Shown here: positions 1 to 8,796 of the stretch, piece after piece
Layout: the number at the start of each line of letters is the position of its first letter
How positions within the stretch are numbered: position 1 is the stretch's first letter
From: Yeosuana aquiaggeris
GTDB lineage: Bacteria > Bacteroidota > Bacteroidia > Flavobacteriales > Flavobacteriaceae
Length of the DNA: 64,000 bases
Assembly (NCBI RefSeq): GCF_044003965.1
Contig: NZ_JBAWKC010000003.1
Coordinates: forward strand, 372,001 to 436,000
Reading direction: 5' to 3'
Made by a program: the position numbers and the translations under genes
The notes under the pieces: model-generated
Databases searched by the model: none
What the model saw: only the letters and a program-made list of their open reading frames with translations
Told to the model about the DNA's origin: nothing

Positions 1-1148
1 AAACTCTGGTATTCCTCTAATATGGCTTCCCAAACTCTTCTACGCTCAAACTTTGAAACAATATTTATTCTTGAATTAATACCCATTTGGGCAGCTTCTT
101 CTCGATGTGTTAAAATGTATTTCATACCATTATAAATAGCCTCATCGTCTTTTACAGGGATAATTAAACCATGTTTTTTATTATCGATTATTTCATTACA
201 ACCATTAATATCAGTAACAATACTGGGCAATTGCATGGCTCCTGCTTGTAAAACAACATTGGGAAATCCTTCGCGATAACTTGGGAAAATTAAGGCATTC
301 GATATTGCAAAATAAGGGCGTACATCGTCTACCCATCCAGTGGAAATAATGTTCTTATTATTATTTATAATGTCCATCGATTTTGGTAGAAGTGGATCCA
401 ATTCATTCTCATAAGTACCTACAAGCAATAGTTTAATCTTTTCATGCTCAAGGTCCATTTTATCATAAGCAAGTAATAACTCGTTAATCCCTTTATCAGA
501 AACTAATCTACCGGTGTAAACAAAAACAAAATCATCATCTGTTATACCAAAACTAGATCTAAATTTATGTGTTTCAATATCATCAAAGATTTCTGGATTA
601 AAATAAGAGGTATCAATCCCGTTTGAGCTTCCGTTAGCAATCACTTTTAATTTGCTTTTATGAGTAAAGTTGTTTTCTAAAATGATATCTACCAGTCCAA
701 AAGCGTTTGGGTATATTTTTGTGGCACATTTATAGGTTACCTTTTCTACGGTATTCAGTAAACGTCGTTTAAACCCCGTTGCTTCAACAAGGGGTAAGCC
801 AGCAATGGTATGTAATCTATGAGGAACTCCGGCTAATTTTGCAGCTAGCATAGATAAGGTACCTGCTTTGGGTGTATGGGAATGTACAATAAAGGGTTGT
901 TCTTTTTTAAACAATTTATAAAGTTCCCATAAGGCATATAAATCTTTAAAAGGGGTGATTTTTCTGGTCATTTCAATGGGGAACGTTGGAATACTTTCAG
1001 ATTCTGAAACAACATCCAGTTCATTATTTTTTCCTTTTGAAGAAACAGCTAGTATATCAAAATAACTGGACATAAAAGCTAGTTGCCCTTGCAGTAAGCC
1101 GCTTAATGACAAAGGGACTGTCGTAATTCTAATTATTTTTTTTTTCAT
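1..1148 (-). CDS. Glycosyltransferase family 4 (partial, C-terminus off the left edge)
   Basis: Reading the minus strand from the ATG at 1148 gives an open frame of about 382 codons that runs off the window edge. The N-terminus reads MKKKIIRITTVPLSLSGLLQ, typical of CapM/PglA-type retaining glycosyltransferases that add a sugar to an undecaprenyl-linked acceptor. Visible family landmarks are HSHTPKAGTLSMLAA, a glycine-rich YTGRLVSDKG start to the nucleotide-sugar domain, and the C-terminal PSYREGFPNVVLQAGAMQLP donor-binding segment with its E-x7-E-like spacing. Only a few C-terminal residues should be missing. It is the leftmost polysaccharide gene and has its own upstream region with a TATATTTG box. 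Acceptor and donor cannot be told from sequence. Confidence 0.85.
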   Translation of the reverse strand, partial: MKKKIIRITTVPLSLSGLLQGQLAFMSSYFDILAVSSKGKNNELDVVSESESIPTFPIEMTRKITPFKDLYALWELYKLFKKEQPFIVHSHTPKAGTLSMLAAKLAGVPHRLHTIAGLPLVEATGFKRRLLNTVEKVTYKCATKIYPNAFGLVDIILENNFTHKSKLKVIANGSSNGIDTSYFNPEIFDDIETHKFRSSFGITDDDFVFVYTGRLVSDKGINELLLAYDKMDLEHEKIKLLLVGTYENELDPLLPKSMDIINNNKNIISTGWVDDVRPYFAISNALIFPSYREGFPNVVLQAGAMQLPSIVTDINGCNEIIDNKKHGLIIPVKDDEAIYNGMKYILTHREEAAQMGINSRINIVSKFERRRVWEAILEEYQS

Positions 1149-1681
1149 AAAAAAAATTAATCCTATTGACCTAATTTATTGGTAGCGCACAAATATATTA
1201 AAGTAATTTTGTGCACTCATAATTTTTCCCTTTTAATACAAAGTTTTCAGTTTAAGTGTTTTTTTAGTACTCAAGTTAAAAATTAATCATCCATAATTTC
1301 AATTAAACCGGAGCATAAGCAAAGATGAGAATGGTTTAGTTTAAAACGTAACCAAAAGTTAAAAATTAATTACATCTATTAGATTCTTTGAAATTATGGT
1401 GCTATCTAAATTCCTCATAATAAATTTATTAATAGTTATTAACAAGTTTTTTCTACTTCTTAGATTCGTCATATTTTTGTGTCCTAAAAAATCTAAAACT
1501 ATTTTTTACACGTAAATAGGGTAAATTAACTATTAAATAACATCTTATCGATAAAAAACTACACTTTAAAGATTAATATTCCACTTGACCCAGTATTTCG
1601 TCGAATATATTAATTGTTTAAACGATAAATATGTAATAATTTTTAATTTTGAAATATGATTAACCCCAAATTTATGATTTT
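1149..1681. other. Intergenic region between divergent genes
   Basis: This AT-rich 533-base gap separates the divergent glycosyltransferase and beta-helix lipoprotein genes. Besides the inverted repeat near 1187-1214 it holds two plus-strand TAnnTTTG matches, TATTTTTG at 1472-1479 and TAATTTTG at 1644-1651. The second lies about 30 bases before the lipoprotein start and is the likelier -7 box for it. I see no tRNA, small ORF or repeat. Confidence 0.5.
1187..1214 (-). promoter_or_regulatory. Candidate promoter with overlapping inverted repeat
   Basis: On the minus strand, TATATTTG (1190-1197) is an exact match to the Bacteroidota -7 consensus TAnnTTTG, about 40 bases upstream of the glycosyltransferase ATG at 1148. 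An inverted repeat GCACAAA/TTTGTGC (1187-1193 and 1208-1214, 14-base loop) overlaps the box. No clear -33 TTTG is present at the expected distance. The promoter is inferred from the consensus; the operator role is speculative. Confidence 0.4.
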
Positions 1682-3655
1682 ATGAAGACTGTTGTAAACC
1701 CTATGTTATTTGTTTTTCTTTTGATGCTCTCTACAGTATCTTGTAATAATGAAGAAATTTTTGTAGAAGACCTTGTTGAGGTCATTGACGATACCCCTGC
1801 AGATCCAGATGCTCCTGCTGAAGACACCAATTCAGAAACGAATAATGTCACAACGCCTTGTGATTTTACTTTAAATGCTGTGCAACCGGGTGACAATGTT
1901 ATTATTAATTGTTTGATGGATCTTGGTGGTCAAACCATTACGTTGCCTTCTAATGTAACTATTATCTATGAAGGTGGAGACATTATAAACGGAAGCCTTA
2001 ATTTCTCTGATAATTCTATCATTTCTGGTGAATTATTAAATTCTACGGTTATACTAGGAGGTGCCAACCCTCAAATTAAAGACGCAGTTTTTAATTTTGA
2101 CCCCAAACGTTGGGGTATTGTTGAAGGAGAAACTACATCAGAGATAGCTTTGAGAAATAATAATATATTAGAAAAAATTATGTTTACCGTTAAGGATTTA
2201 GGTGTTAGTACCTTTAAAATAGATAAATTAGATGCTTATTTTGAGGTATCTAAATTAACGAGTACAACAACTAATCAGAATTTTTATGCAATGATTGAAT
2301 GTGTAAATATTCCTTCAGATTTTAATTTAGAAATGACAGACAATACGATACTTAGAGTGTTTCCAACAACTCGAGTAGGCTCTGCAACTCTTTTAGGTAT
2401 TTTTGAAGCAAGTAATGTAACAATAAAGGGAGGTGTATTATATGGAGATCGAGATCTTCGCCAATATTCTGGTCCTAATGTTGAAGATGGTTCGCATCTG
2501 TTGACTATAAGATCCGGGAGTAATGTTATATTGGATGGCATTAAATTTACTATGGGATCAATAGGTGGTTTAAATATAAATTCTCAAGGTTTTTCATTTA
2601 ATCCAGATTACGATCCGACAAAGAATGTTACTGTAAAAAATTGTGTTTTTGACAAAATTAGAATGATTTCACTTGCATTAACCGATGGACGTGATATTCT
2701 TATAGAAAACAATGAGTTTATTGATACAGCACAGTCTACTCAAAATTCAGATGGAGGAGTTGTAGGTTATGCCATAGATATGGAGCCAGTTAGAGATAGA
2801 GATTCGAATGGAGAATTGAGGTATTATCAAAGAGTTCAAGATATAACAATAAGGGGAAATAAAGAAAGAGGAAGTAGAATTGGAGCATTTACAATTTATG
2901 CTGGAGACAATATAATTATTGAGAATAATGATTTTGAAAATGTAGTAAGTTATAGTTATGCATCTAATTCGAAAATTAGAAATAATACATTTACTGCTGG
3001 AGACGGTTCTAATGGTACGGCAATTTTAGCTGCTGGATTTGGTGAAACAGTATTTAATAATGAAGTGTCTGGAAATGAAATAAGTGGATATAGTACAGGT
3101 GTAACAGTGTACAATGGTAAGCTGAAAATCTTTGATAATATAATGACGAATAATTTTAGAGGAGTTGTAATGGACAACGTTGACGACATGGAAGTATATA
3201 GTAATATAATTAATTCTAATCTATCTAACAGTAATGGATTTACATTTCAGATTACTAGGGCGAATAATATTAATATATATGATAATGAAGTAAATGTGGT
3301 AGGGCTTCATATAAGAGCAGTTGACTTAAATCAAAACTTCGACGATCAAAATAATAATATATTATTTGATAATAATCAATTTATTTCATCTGCAGTTACT
3401 CAATTTTCAAAATCTACAGGTTTAACTTTACGTAATAATCTGTTTAAAGGTAGAGTACAGATAAGTAATTCAAATAAATTAGAATTTGAAAGTAATACGA
3501 TTATTAGCCCTGATGGCCATGGTATAGCAATTGGTGATACTAGTAATAATATTATTATAAGAAACAATGATATTAGTAGACCTACAAATTTTGAATGTAT
3601 TTATGATAAGGATAATACTCAAAATTTAGGCATTTCAAATAATACTTGTGATTAG
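1682..3655 (+). CDS. Right-handed beta-helix lipoprotein
   Basis: The 657-residue product begins with a lipoprotein signal peptide: basic start, hydrophobic run, then a lipobox ending LSTVSC with Cys at about residue 21. A Glu/Asp/Pro-rich linker (about residues 23-55) follows, which may act as a surface-exposure or spacer segment. The rest is made of Asn/Asp/Ile-rich coils such as NVTIKGG, NVTVKNCVFDKI and IIIENNDFENV, the pattern of parallel beta-helix (pectin-lyase fold) proteins. Such proteins are often polysaccharide lyases, epimerases or hydrolases, so action on the polysaccharide made next door is plausible. I cannot identify catalytic residues or assign a lyase family. It is monocistronic, with a strong terminator right behind it. 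Confidence 0.8.
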   Translation: MKTVVNPMLFVFLLMLSTVSCNNEEIFVEDLVEVIDDTPADPDAPAEDTNSETNNVTTPCDFTLNAVQPGDNVIINCLMDLGGQTITLPSNVTIIYEGGDIINGSLNFSDNSIISGELLNSTVILGGANPQIKDAVFNFDPKRWGIVEGETTSEIALRNNNILEKIMFTVKDLGVSTFKIDKLDAYFEVSKLTSTTTNQNFYAMIECVNIPSDFNLEMTDNTILRVFPTTRVGSATLLGIFEASNVTIKGGVLYGDRDLRQYSGPNVEDGSHLLTIRSGSNVILDGIKFTMGSIGGLNINSQGFSFNPDYDPTKNVTVKNCVFDKIRMISLALTDGRDILIENNEFIDTAQSTQNSDGGVVGYAIDMEPVRDRDSNGELRYYQRVQDITIRGNKERGSRIGAFTIYAGDNIIIENNDFENVVSYSYASNSKIRNNTFTAGDGSNGTAILAAGFGETVFNNEVSGNEISGYSTGVTVYNGKLKIFDNIMTNNFRGVVMDNVDDMEVYSNIINSNLSNSNGFTFQITRANNINIYDNEVNVVGLHIRAVDLNQNFDDQNNNILFDNNQFISSAVTQFSKSTGLTLRNNLFKGRVQISNSNKLEFESNTIISPDGHGIAIGDTSNNIIIRNNDISRPTNFECIYDKDNTQNLGISNNTCD

Positions 3656-3702
3656 TATTATTGAGTCGCTCTAAAACTGGTTGACAGTCTTATCATAAAA
3701 TA

Positions 3703-3736
3703 AAAAACCAGAGAAATATTGATTTCTCTGGTTTTT
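3703..3736 (+). terminator. Rho-independent terminator of the beta-helix gene
   Basis: A perfect 15-base inverted repeat, AAAAACCAGAGAAAT and ATTTCTCTGGTTTTT around a 4-base ATTG loop, lies about 50 bases after the stop codon and ends in a T run. The flanking A and T runs make it potentially bidirectional. Confidence 0.9.
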
Positions 3737-4345
3737 ATATGTATTAACAAATACTTTTTAAAATGATTGATAATAAATTCGAATTTAATCGGTTATTTGA
3801 AAGTTTATTTGGAAAAACTAGGTGTTTTTATAAAATGCTAATGTTTACTTTTTCCAATAAGCTTCCTCATTTGAAATTATATTTCACTTAAGCCTGCAGA
3901 AACAATCATTTCTGATATTCACTTCTTAAAATCCTTTGTTCTAATGACGTCAAGAACCTATCTAAAGTTTCGTTTCTAACTATAAAAATACTTTATTATG
4001 ACAAGTACTTAAAGGCGTTTTCATGAAATGTGCTTCAATCCAAAAATTCTAAAAAGGCTTCAAAATAAAACAACAAGGATGTAACCAATATTGCTATAAT
4101 ATCACAGGCTACTTTTTTTTGGATAGTTTGGTAAAAAAAAAAATTATCTTTCTAATTACATTTACTATAAAAAGTAATACTTTAAAAACTATTCCTCTGT
4201 TTACTAAATTATAATATAGATAGGTACTTGATTGAAATCTGCTTTCATATATTAATCTATGATATTGAATATAAGCACATATAAAAATATTATATAAAAC
4301 ATTGTTAAACACTACTATATGTGCCAAAAGAACACTTCGTCTAAG
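3737..4345. other. AT-rich intergenic region, no supported gene
   Basis: This stretch of about 600 bases lies between the convergent beta-helix and asparagine synthetase genes. It is very AT-rich, with poly-A and poly-T runs near 4113-4142. The only open frame of note, a 72-codon minus-strand ORF at 4109-4327, has composition explained by AT richness and no recognisable domain, so I do not call it. Confidence 0.6.
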
Positions 4346-6241
4346 TTAATTTAAGTAATTTTTTTTATACCATTTCTGGAAACAATAAAAAGTCCAGACT
4401 TTAAAGGTGTTATCCTTTCCATTTAAATGTTCTGAGACTAATTTCTGTATGTTTTCTTTTTGAAATATATTTTGAGTTTTTAGAAAATGATCTTCAACAT
4501 AAGATTCTAAATCTTTTCTTAACGAAGTTCTAAGCCAATCACCAACGGGTACACCAAAGCCCGATTTAGATTTGTTTAAAAAGTCTTTTGGAAAGTCTTC
4601 TTTAAACGCTTCTTTAAGTATGTGTTTTTTATCCCAACCTTTCATTAAAAAAGAATCTGGTAGGGTAAAGGTATACTCCCAAAGTTCCTTGTTCAAAAAC
4701 GGCGCTCTACATTCTAAAGAATTTAACATACTCGTCCTATCCACTTTAACCAGCATATCGCCTTCTAAACTTATATGCTTATCTATCTCACGATATTCGT
4801 TTAAATCTTTTGGAGACGGTATATTGGTGTGTTTTTTGTAATAATTAAATACGTTGTTATCTATATGTTCAGGTAAAAGATAGTTTGATAAAGTTTCTGA
4901 TGGATACCCTAATGAAATAATATCCCAATAATAATTGCCGGTATAATCGATTGAATTCAATATTTTCTCAATAATAAACTTTTTACCTCTCACATCATCT
5001 TTCGTTTTTAAAAACGGATTACTACTCTTTTTAATAATGGAATGAATAGCTTTAGGTATGTATTTAGTGTATTTATTATTGATGCTGCCCATGTGGTATT
5101 TGTTATAACCCCCAAACACTTCATCGCCACCGTCACCTGTTAAAGCGACTTTAACATGATTTGCCGTTTTATTGGCGACAATATAAGTTGGAAGTGAGGA
5201 GGAATCGGCAAAAGGCTCATCAAAATTTAATAAAATATCATCAATGTTACTTTCTAAATCTTTTTCACCAATAATAAATTCATGATGATTGCTATTTATT
5301 AATTGCGAAACTATTTTTGATTTATCTGTTTCATCATAAGATTTTTTTTCAAAACCAATAGAGAAGGTATTTATTTTTGATTCGTTCATACGTGATAGGC
5401 ACAATGACACCACGGAAGAGTCTACACCACCAGAAAGAAAAGTACCTATCGGCACATCTGATACGGAGCGACTGTTCACACTTTTTTCAACTAAATCTTT
5501 AACTTTCTTTTTCGCTGTATCAAAAGTAGGATTTGATTTAGTAATCGTTTTTTTCTCTTCAATAATACTAATATCAAAAGCGTGTTTGCTTAAATCATAG
5601 GTAATAAAATGATTCGATTCTAGTTTTTTTATATCCTCATAAATAGTAAAAGGTGCTGGAATATAGGTAAGTTTAAAATATAAATTCAGCCCCGTTTTAT
5701 TAATACTTGGTTTATTTGGAAGTAATTTTATCAAAGATTTTAACTCTGATGCCCAAATAAATCCGTCGTTTGTTTGCGTATAATACAGTGGTTTTTCTCC
5801 AAAAAAATCTCTTGCAATAAATACTTTTTGTTTTTTAAAGTCATACATACTAAACGCAAACATGCCATCTAATTTTTTAAAAGATGATGTCCCTTCTTTT
5901 TCGTATAATTTTAATATAACTTCCGTATCACTATGTGTATTAAAATTAACACCTTGAGCTTGCAAGTCTTTTCTTAAATCTTGATAATTATATATTTCAC
6001 CATTAAAAACTATTACAATTTTTTTATCATCTGAGTAAATGGGTTGCTTACCAGAACTCAAATCTATTATCGATAGTCGTCTCATGCCCATTGCTATTGA
6101 AAAATTGGGTCTTGACATTTTAAAAATACCGTCATCATCAGGACCTCTGTGAATAATCATATTATTCATAAGAGTTAAGTTATTTTGTAACTCATTTAAA
6201 CTCTTTTCGGTTTTAGTGATGAATCCATTAATTCCACACAT
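4346..6241 (-). CDS. asnB: Asparagine synthase (glutamine-hydrolysing)
   Basis: The 631-residue class B asparagine synthetase has an N-terminal class II glutamine amidotransferase domain starting MCGINGF, where Cys2 becomes the catalytic N-terminal cysteine. Its C-terminal synthetase domain carries the PP-loop SGGVDSS at about residues 270-275. It converts aspartate, glutamine and ATP to asparagine in the cytoplasm. AsnB-family enzymes are common in polysaccharide loci, where they may amidate sugar carboxylates such as uronic acids. The locus encodes a UDP-HexNAc 6-dehydrogenase, so that role is possible here, but sequence alone does not separate it from ordinary asparagine synthesis. It is the last gene of the minus-strand run, 12 bases behind the upstream glycosyltransferase. 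Confidence 0.92.
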   Translation of the reverse strand: MCGINGFITKTEKSLNELQNNLTLMNNMIIHRGPDDDGIFKMSRPNFSIAMGMRRLSIIDLSSGKQPIYSDDKKIVIVFNGEIYNYQDLRKDLQAQGVNFNTHSDTEVILKLYEKEGTSSFKKLDGMFAFSMYDFKKQKVFIARDFFGEKPLYYTQTNDGFIWASELKSLIKLLPNKPSINKTGLNLYFKLTYIPAPFTIYEDIKKLESNHFITYDLSKHAFDISIIEEKKTITKSNPTFDTAKKKVKDLVEKSVNSRSVSDVPIGTFLSGGVDSSVVSLCLSRMNESKINTFSIGFEKKSYDETDKSKIVSQLINSNHHEFIIGEKDLESNIDDILLNFDEPFADSSSLPTYIVANKTANHVKVALTGDGGDEVFGGYNKYHMGSINNKYTKYIPKAIHSIIKKSSNPFLKTKDDVRGKKFIIEKILNSIDYTGNYYWDIISLGYPSETLSNYLLPEHIDNNVFNYYKKHTNIPSPKDLNEYREIDKHISLEGDMLVKVDRTSMLNSLECRAPFLNKELWEYTFTLPDSFLMKGWDKKHILKEAFKEDFPKDFLNKSKSGFGVPVGDWLRTSLRKDLESYVEDHFLKTQNIFQKENIQKLVSEHLNGKDNTFKVWTFYCFQKWYKKNYLN

Positions 6242-6253
6242 ATTTACTTAGAT

Positions 6254-7399
6254 TTAAGTGTTTTTTAAATAAAATTCTTGTAGCAACGATGCATTTTTAT
6301 TTATATCATAATCACCGTTTATTATACTTTCAATTGTATTTTTTCTATGATATGATTTTGAGTTTAAAATTAAATTTGCCCAAAAGGAAGCAGGATTTTT
6401 TAACGCTACAAAATCTACTAATCCCGTTATGTTTAATTCATTAGAAACCTCATCTGAAGCAAAAATTTTAAGTCCCGATGCCTGAGCTTCAATAAGCGTC
6501 ACTGGTAAACCTTCGTTTGTTGAAGGAAACAAAAAAACATCCATTGCCTGTAATAGGTTATTAACATCGGGTCTTACGCCCAGAAACATAACATTGTTTT
6601 CTAACTTAAGGACTTTTACCATTTTTTCATAATTGGCCCTATCACCCCCGCCAACAAGAATTAAAACAGCACTTTTATCTATTTTTTGTATTTCATTAAA
6701 CACTTTTATAATAAAGGCATGATTTTTTTCCGGAACAAAATTCCCGACATGACCAATTACAAATTTATGACTCAAGTCTAATTTTTCTTTAATACTTGTA
6801 CTTATTTTTGGGTCATAACTATACTGAGCGGCATCAATAGCATTATTTATTATTTTAATTTTTGACTTATTTTTTTTTCCATAAAGCCAAACTCCAGCTT
6901 TTTCTCCACAGGCATAATAGTAATTGGCATAGTTTGGCACTTTTATTTTAAAATAATTTTGTGCAACAAACTTCAGAATAAAACTTAAACTGTGTCTTTT
7001 TTTTGAAAATGGGTTTATGTTTAAATTATATAAACTGGTATGACTATGAGCAATTCTAACGGGTACACTATTGTTTTTAGCGGCCCTTAATACAAAAACA
7101 CTTAATGCATTTAAATGAGAATGCACTATTTTATATTCTGGATTTTCTTTGAAAAAAATATTGAGCGATTTCTTATAATCACTTAAATTTTTAAAACTAA
7201 TATTTGATAGTCTGTGTATTCTGCCTCCTAAGCGCTCAATTTCTTCATCAAATACGCCATGTTCCATTCTATGAAGTAGAAAATCAAACTGAACTTTGGC
7301 GCGGTCCATATTTCTATAATAGTTCATAATCATAGTTTCTGCACCGCCCCTGTTCATAATAGTTAATACCTGCAAGACTCTTATTGGTTTCATATTCAA
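6254..7399 (-). CDS. Glycosyltransferase family 4 (EpsF-like)
   Basis: The 381-residue GT-B enzyme has the N-terminal signature RVLQVLTIMNRGGAETMIMN (Rossmann acceptor domain), HSHLNALSVF, the donor-domain start VIGHVGNFVPEKNH, and PSTNEGLPVTLIEAQASGL for nucleotide-sugar binding. This arrangement resembles EpsF-type exopolysaccharide glycosyltransferases. It probably adds one sugar to the lipid-linked repeat unit at the inner face of the membrane. It overlaps the CapK-like gene upstream by 4 bases (ATGA), so translation is likely coupled. It is clearly paralogous to the gene at 8796-9944, sharing the same N-terminal and donor-site motifs. Specificity is unknown. Confidence 0.88.
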   Translation of the reverse strand: MNMKPIRVLQVLTIMNRGGAETMIMNYYRNMDRAKVQFDFLLHRMEHGVFDEEIERLGGRIHRLSNISFKNLSDYKKSLNIFFKENPEYKIVHSHLNALSVFVLRAAKNNSVPVRIAHSHTSLYNLNINPFSKKRHSLSFILKFVAQNYFKIKVPNYANYYYACGEKAGVWLYGKKNKSKIKIINNAIDAAQYSYDPKISTSIKEKLDLSHKFVIGHVGNFVPEKNHAFIIKVFNEIQKIDKSAVLILVGGGDRANYEKMVKVLKLENNVMFLGVRPDVNNLLQAMDVFLFPSTNEGLPVTLIEAQASGLKIFASDEVSNELNITGLVDFVALKNPASFWANLILNSKSYHRKNTIESIINGDYDINKNASLLQEFYLKNT

Positions 7400-8796
7400 A
7401 TATTGATTTCAAAATTTCTTTTTACGGCATCAATTTTACCATTGGACCCCGTAGGTATTTCTTCAACGATATTAACATGATAGTTTATGTTTTCCCCAAG
7501 ACGATCTTTTAAGTTAGCTATTAATGTTTTCTGAACATCATCTGAAAAATCATTGTCGACAACTATGTTAACTATCAGTTGGTTTGGATTTTCTTGGATG
7601 AGTTGACTTTTTTTAATACCTGTTAAACCTTTATAAGCGGTATCCATTCTGCCTACAAAGCCTTTTTCTTCAGACCATAAGATGTCATCTTCTCGACCAA
7701 TAATTTTTTCAATTATAGGCATACTACATTCACAATTACATTTTTTATTTTCCGAGGCCAACAGTATGGTATCACCAATATCATAGCGTATTAGGGGGGT
7801 TTTATAATTAATGAAACTCGTTACCACCAATTTGGCGATATCACCAGGTTTAGCTGGACCACCCTCCATATTTAAAAACTCAAAAACACCAGAGTCTGTG
7901 TTTAGGTGTAAGTTTCCATTAATGCATTCTGTAATAAAGGGACTTCCCTCACTTGAGGCGTATTGATTAAACACTTTACAATTAAACGCAGATTCTATAA
8001 TATCCCTTTGGTAATCGTATAATGTTTCTGCTGTTACGGCTATTGCATCTGGCTTAAAATTCAATACCAATTTATTTTTAATTATAAATCGACTAAGAAT
8101 ATAAATTGCCGACGGATAGCCATCGATTAAACTGGGTTTAAACGTATTAAGTTTTTTTATATAACTGCTCAAATTAGCATCTGTTAAATGGTAGGTAGAC
8201 ATAAGTAGTTGCTTATTAAAACTGTTATAAACCCAGAAAGGCGGTTTTTTTGTTTTAGGGCTTACAATAAGATTACCAGAAAGGCGTACCTGTTTGCAAT
8301 TGTTTTTAATTCCAATGACCTTATGAAAACGATACCATATAGCAAATGATTGGTTTAAAGAGTACAAATCAAGATAATCAACCATAGGAGTACCACTGGT
8401 GCCACTGGTATAATTTAACATGACGGTTTCTCTACTAGAATTTACTATTAAGTCCACCTTATTTTTTCTATCATCCTTTAGAAGCAGTGGCATTTTTATT
8501 AAAACCTCCATCGGATTTGACTCTATAGCATCTAGCGTTATACCTTGTTGTTTCATGATGCTAGAATACCATTCGGAATATTTGAAAGCTTCTGAAAGAA
8601 GAAGTGATAACTTTTCTTTTTGATAAGTCTCAACAGTTTTTAAATCAGCTTCCCATAATACTAAATGCTCTTTCAAAAAACGTTTAAAATCTTTATTAAA
8701 TCGTTTTTTTTTGTTTAAATACCCTTTAATATTTAATAATATATATTTAATAAAATAAGGTGCATTATTATATAATTTTTTAGTTAACCCTGCCAT
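7396..8796 (-). CDS. Phenylacetate-CoA ligase-like (CapK/PaaK family) protein
   Basis: This 466-residue protein belongs to the adenylate-forming PaaK/CapK family. Visible motifs are the P-loop NYTSGTSGTP, YASSEGSPF in the acyl-binding region, TPLIRYDIGDT in the nucleotide-binding core, and a C-terminal GSNGKIDAVKR resembling the catalytic-lysine segment. CapK-like members sit in many capsule loci and presumably activate an acyl group for attachment to a sugar, but their substrates are mostly unknown. It lies between two paralogous glycosyltransferases, overlapping the upstream gene by one base (TAATG) and the downstream one by four, which points to tight co-translation. It is the third adenylate-forming enzyme of the locus. 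Confidence 0.85.
   Translation of the reverse strand: MAGLTKKLYNNAPYFIKYILLNIKGYLNKKKRFNKDFKRFLKEHLVLWEADLKTVETYQKEKLSLLLSEAFKYSEWYSSIMKQQGITLDAIESNPMEVLIKMPLLLKDDRKNKVDLIVNSSRETVMLNYTSGTSGTPMVDYLDLYSLNQSFAIWYRFHKVIGIKNNCKQVRLSGNLIVSPKTKKPPFWVYNSFNKQLLMSTYHLTDANLSSYIKKLNTFKPSLIDGYPSAIYILSRFIIKNKLVLNFKPDAIAVTAETLYDYQRDIIESAFNCKVFNQYASSEGSPFITECINGNLHLNTDSGVFEFLNMEGGPAKPGDIAKLVVTSFINYKTPLIRYDIGDTILLASENKKCNCECSMPIIEKIIGREDDILWSEEKGFVGRMDTAYKGLTGIKKSQLIQENPNQLIVNIVVDNDFSDDVQKTLIANLKDRLGENINYHVNIVEEIPTGSNGKIDAVKRNFEINI

Noticed and set aside
1672..1896. Minus-strand ORF over the beta-helix gene start
   Set aside because: It lies antisense to a well-supported signal peptide and acidic linker; serine-rich shadow translation only.
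4109..4327. 72-codon minus-strand ORF between the beta-helix gene and asnB
   Set aside because: Its I/Y/F/K-rich composition follows from AT richness, and it has a homopolymer-run tail and no domain.
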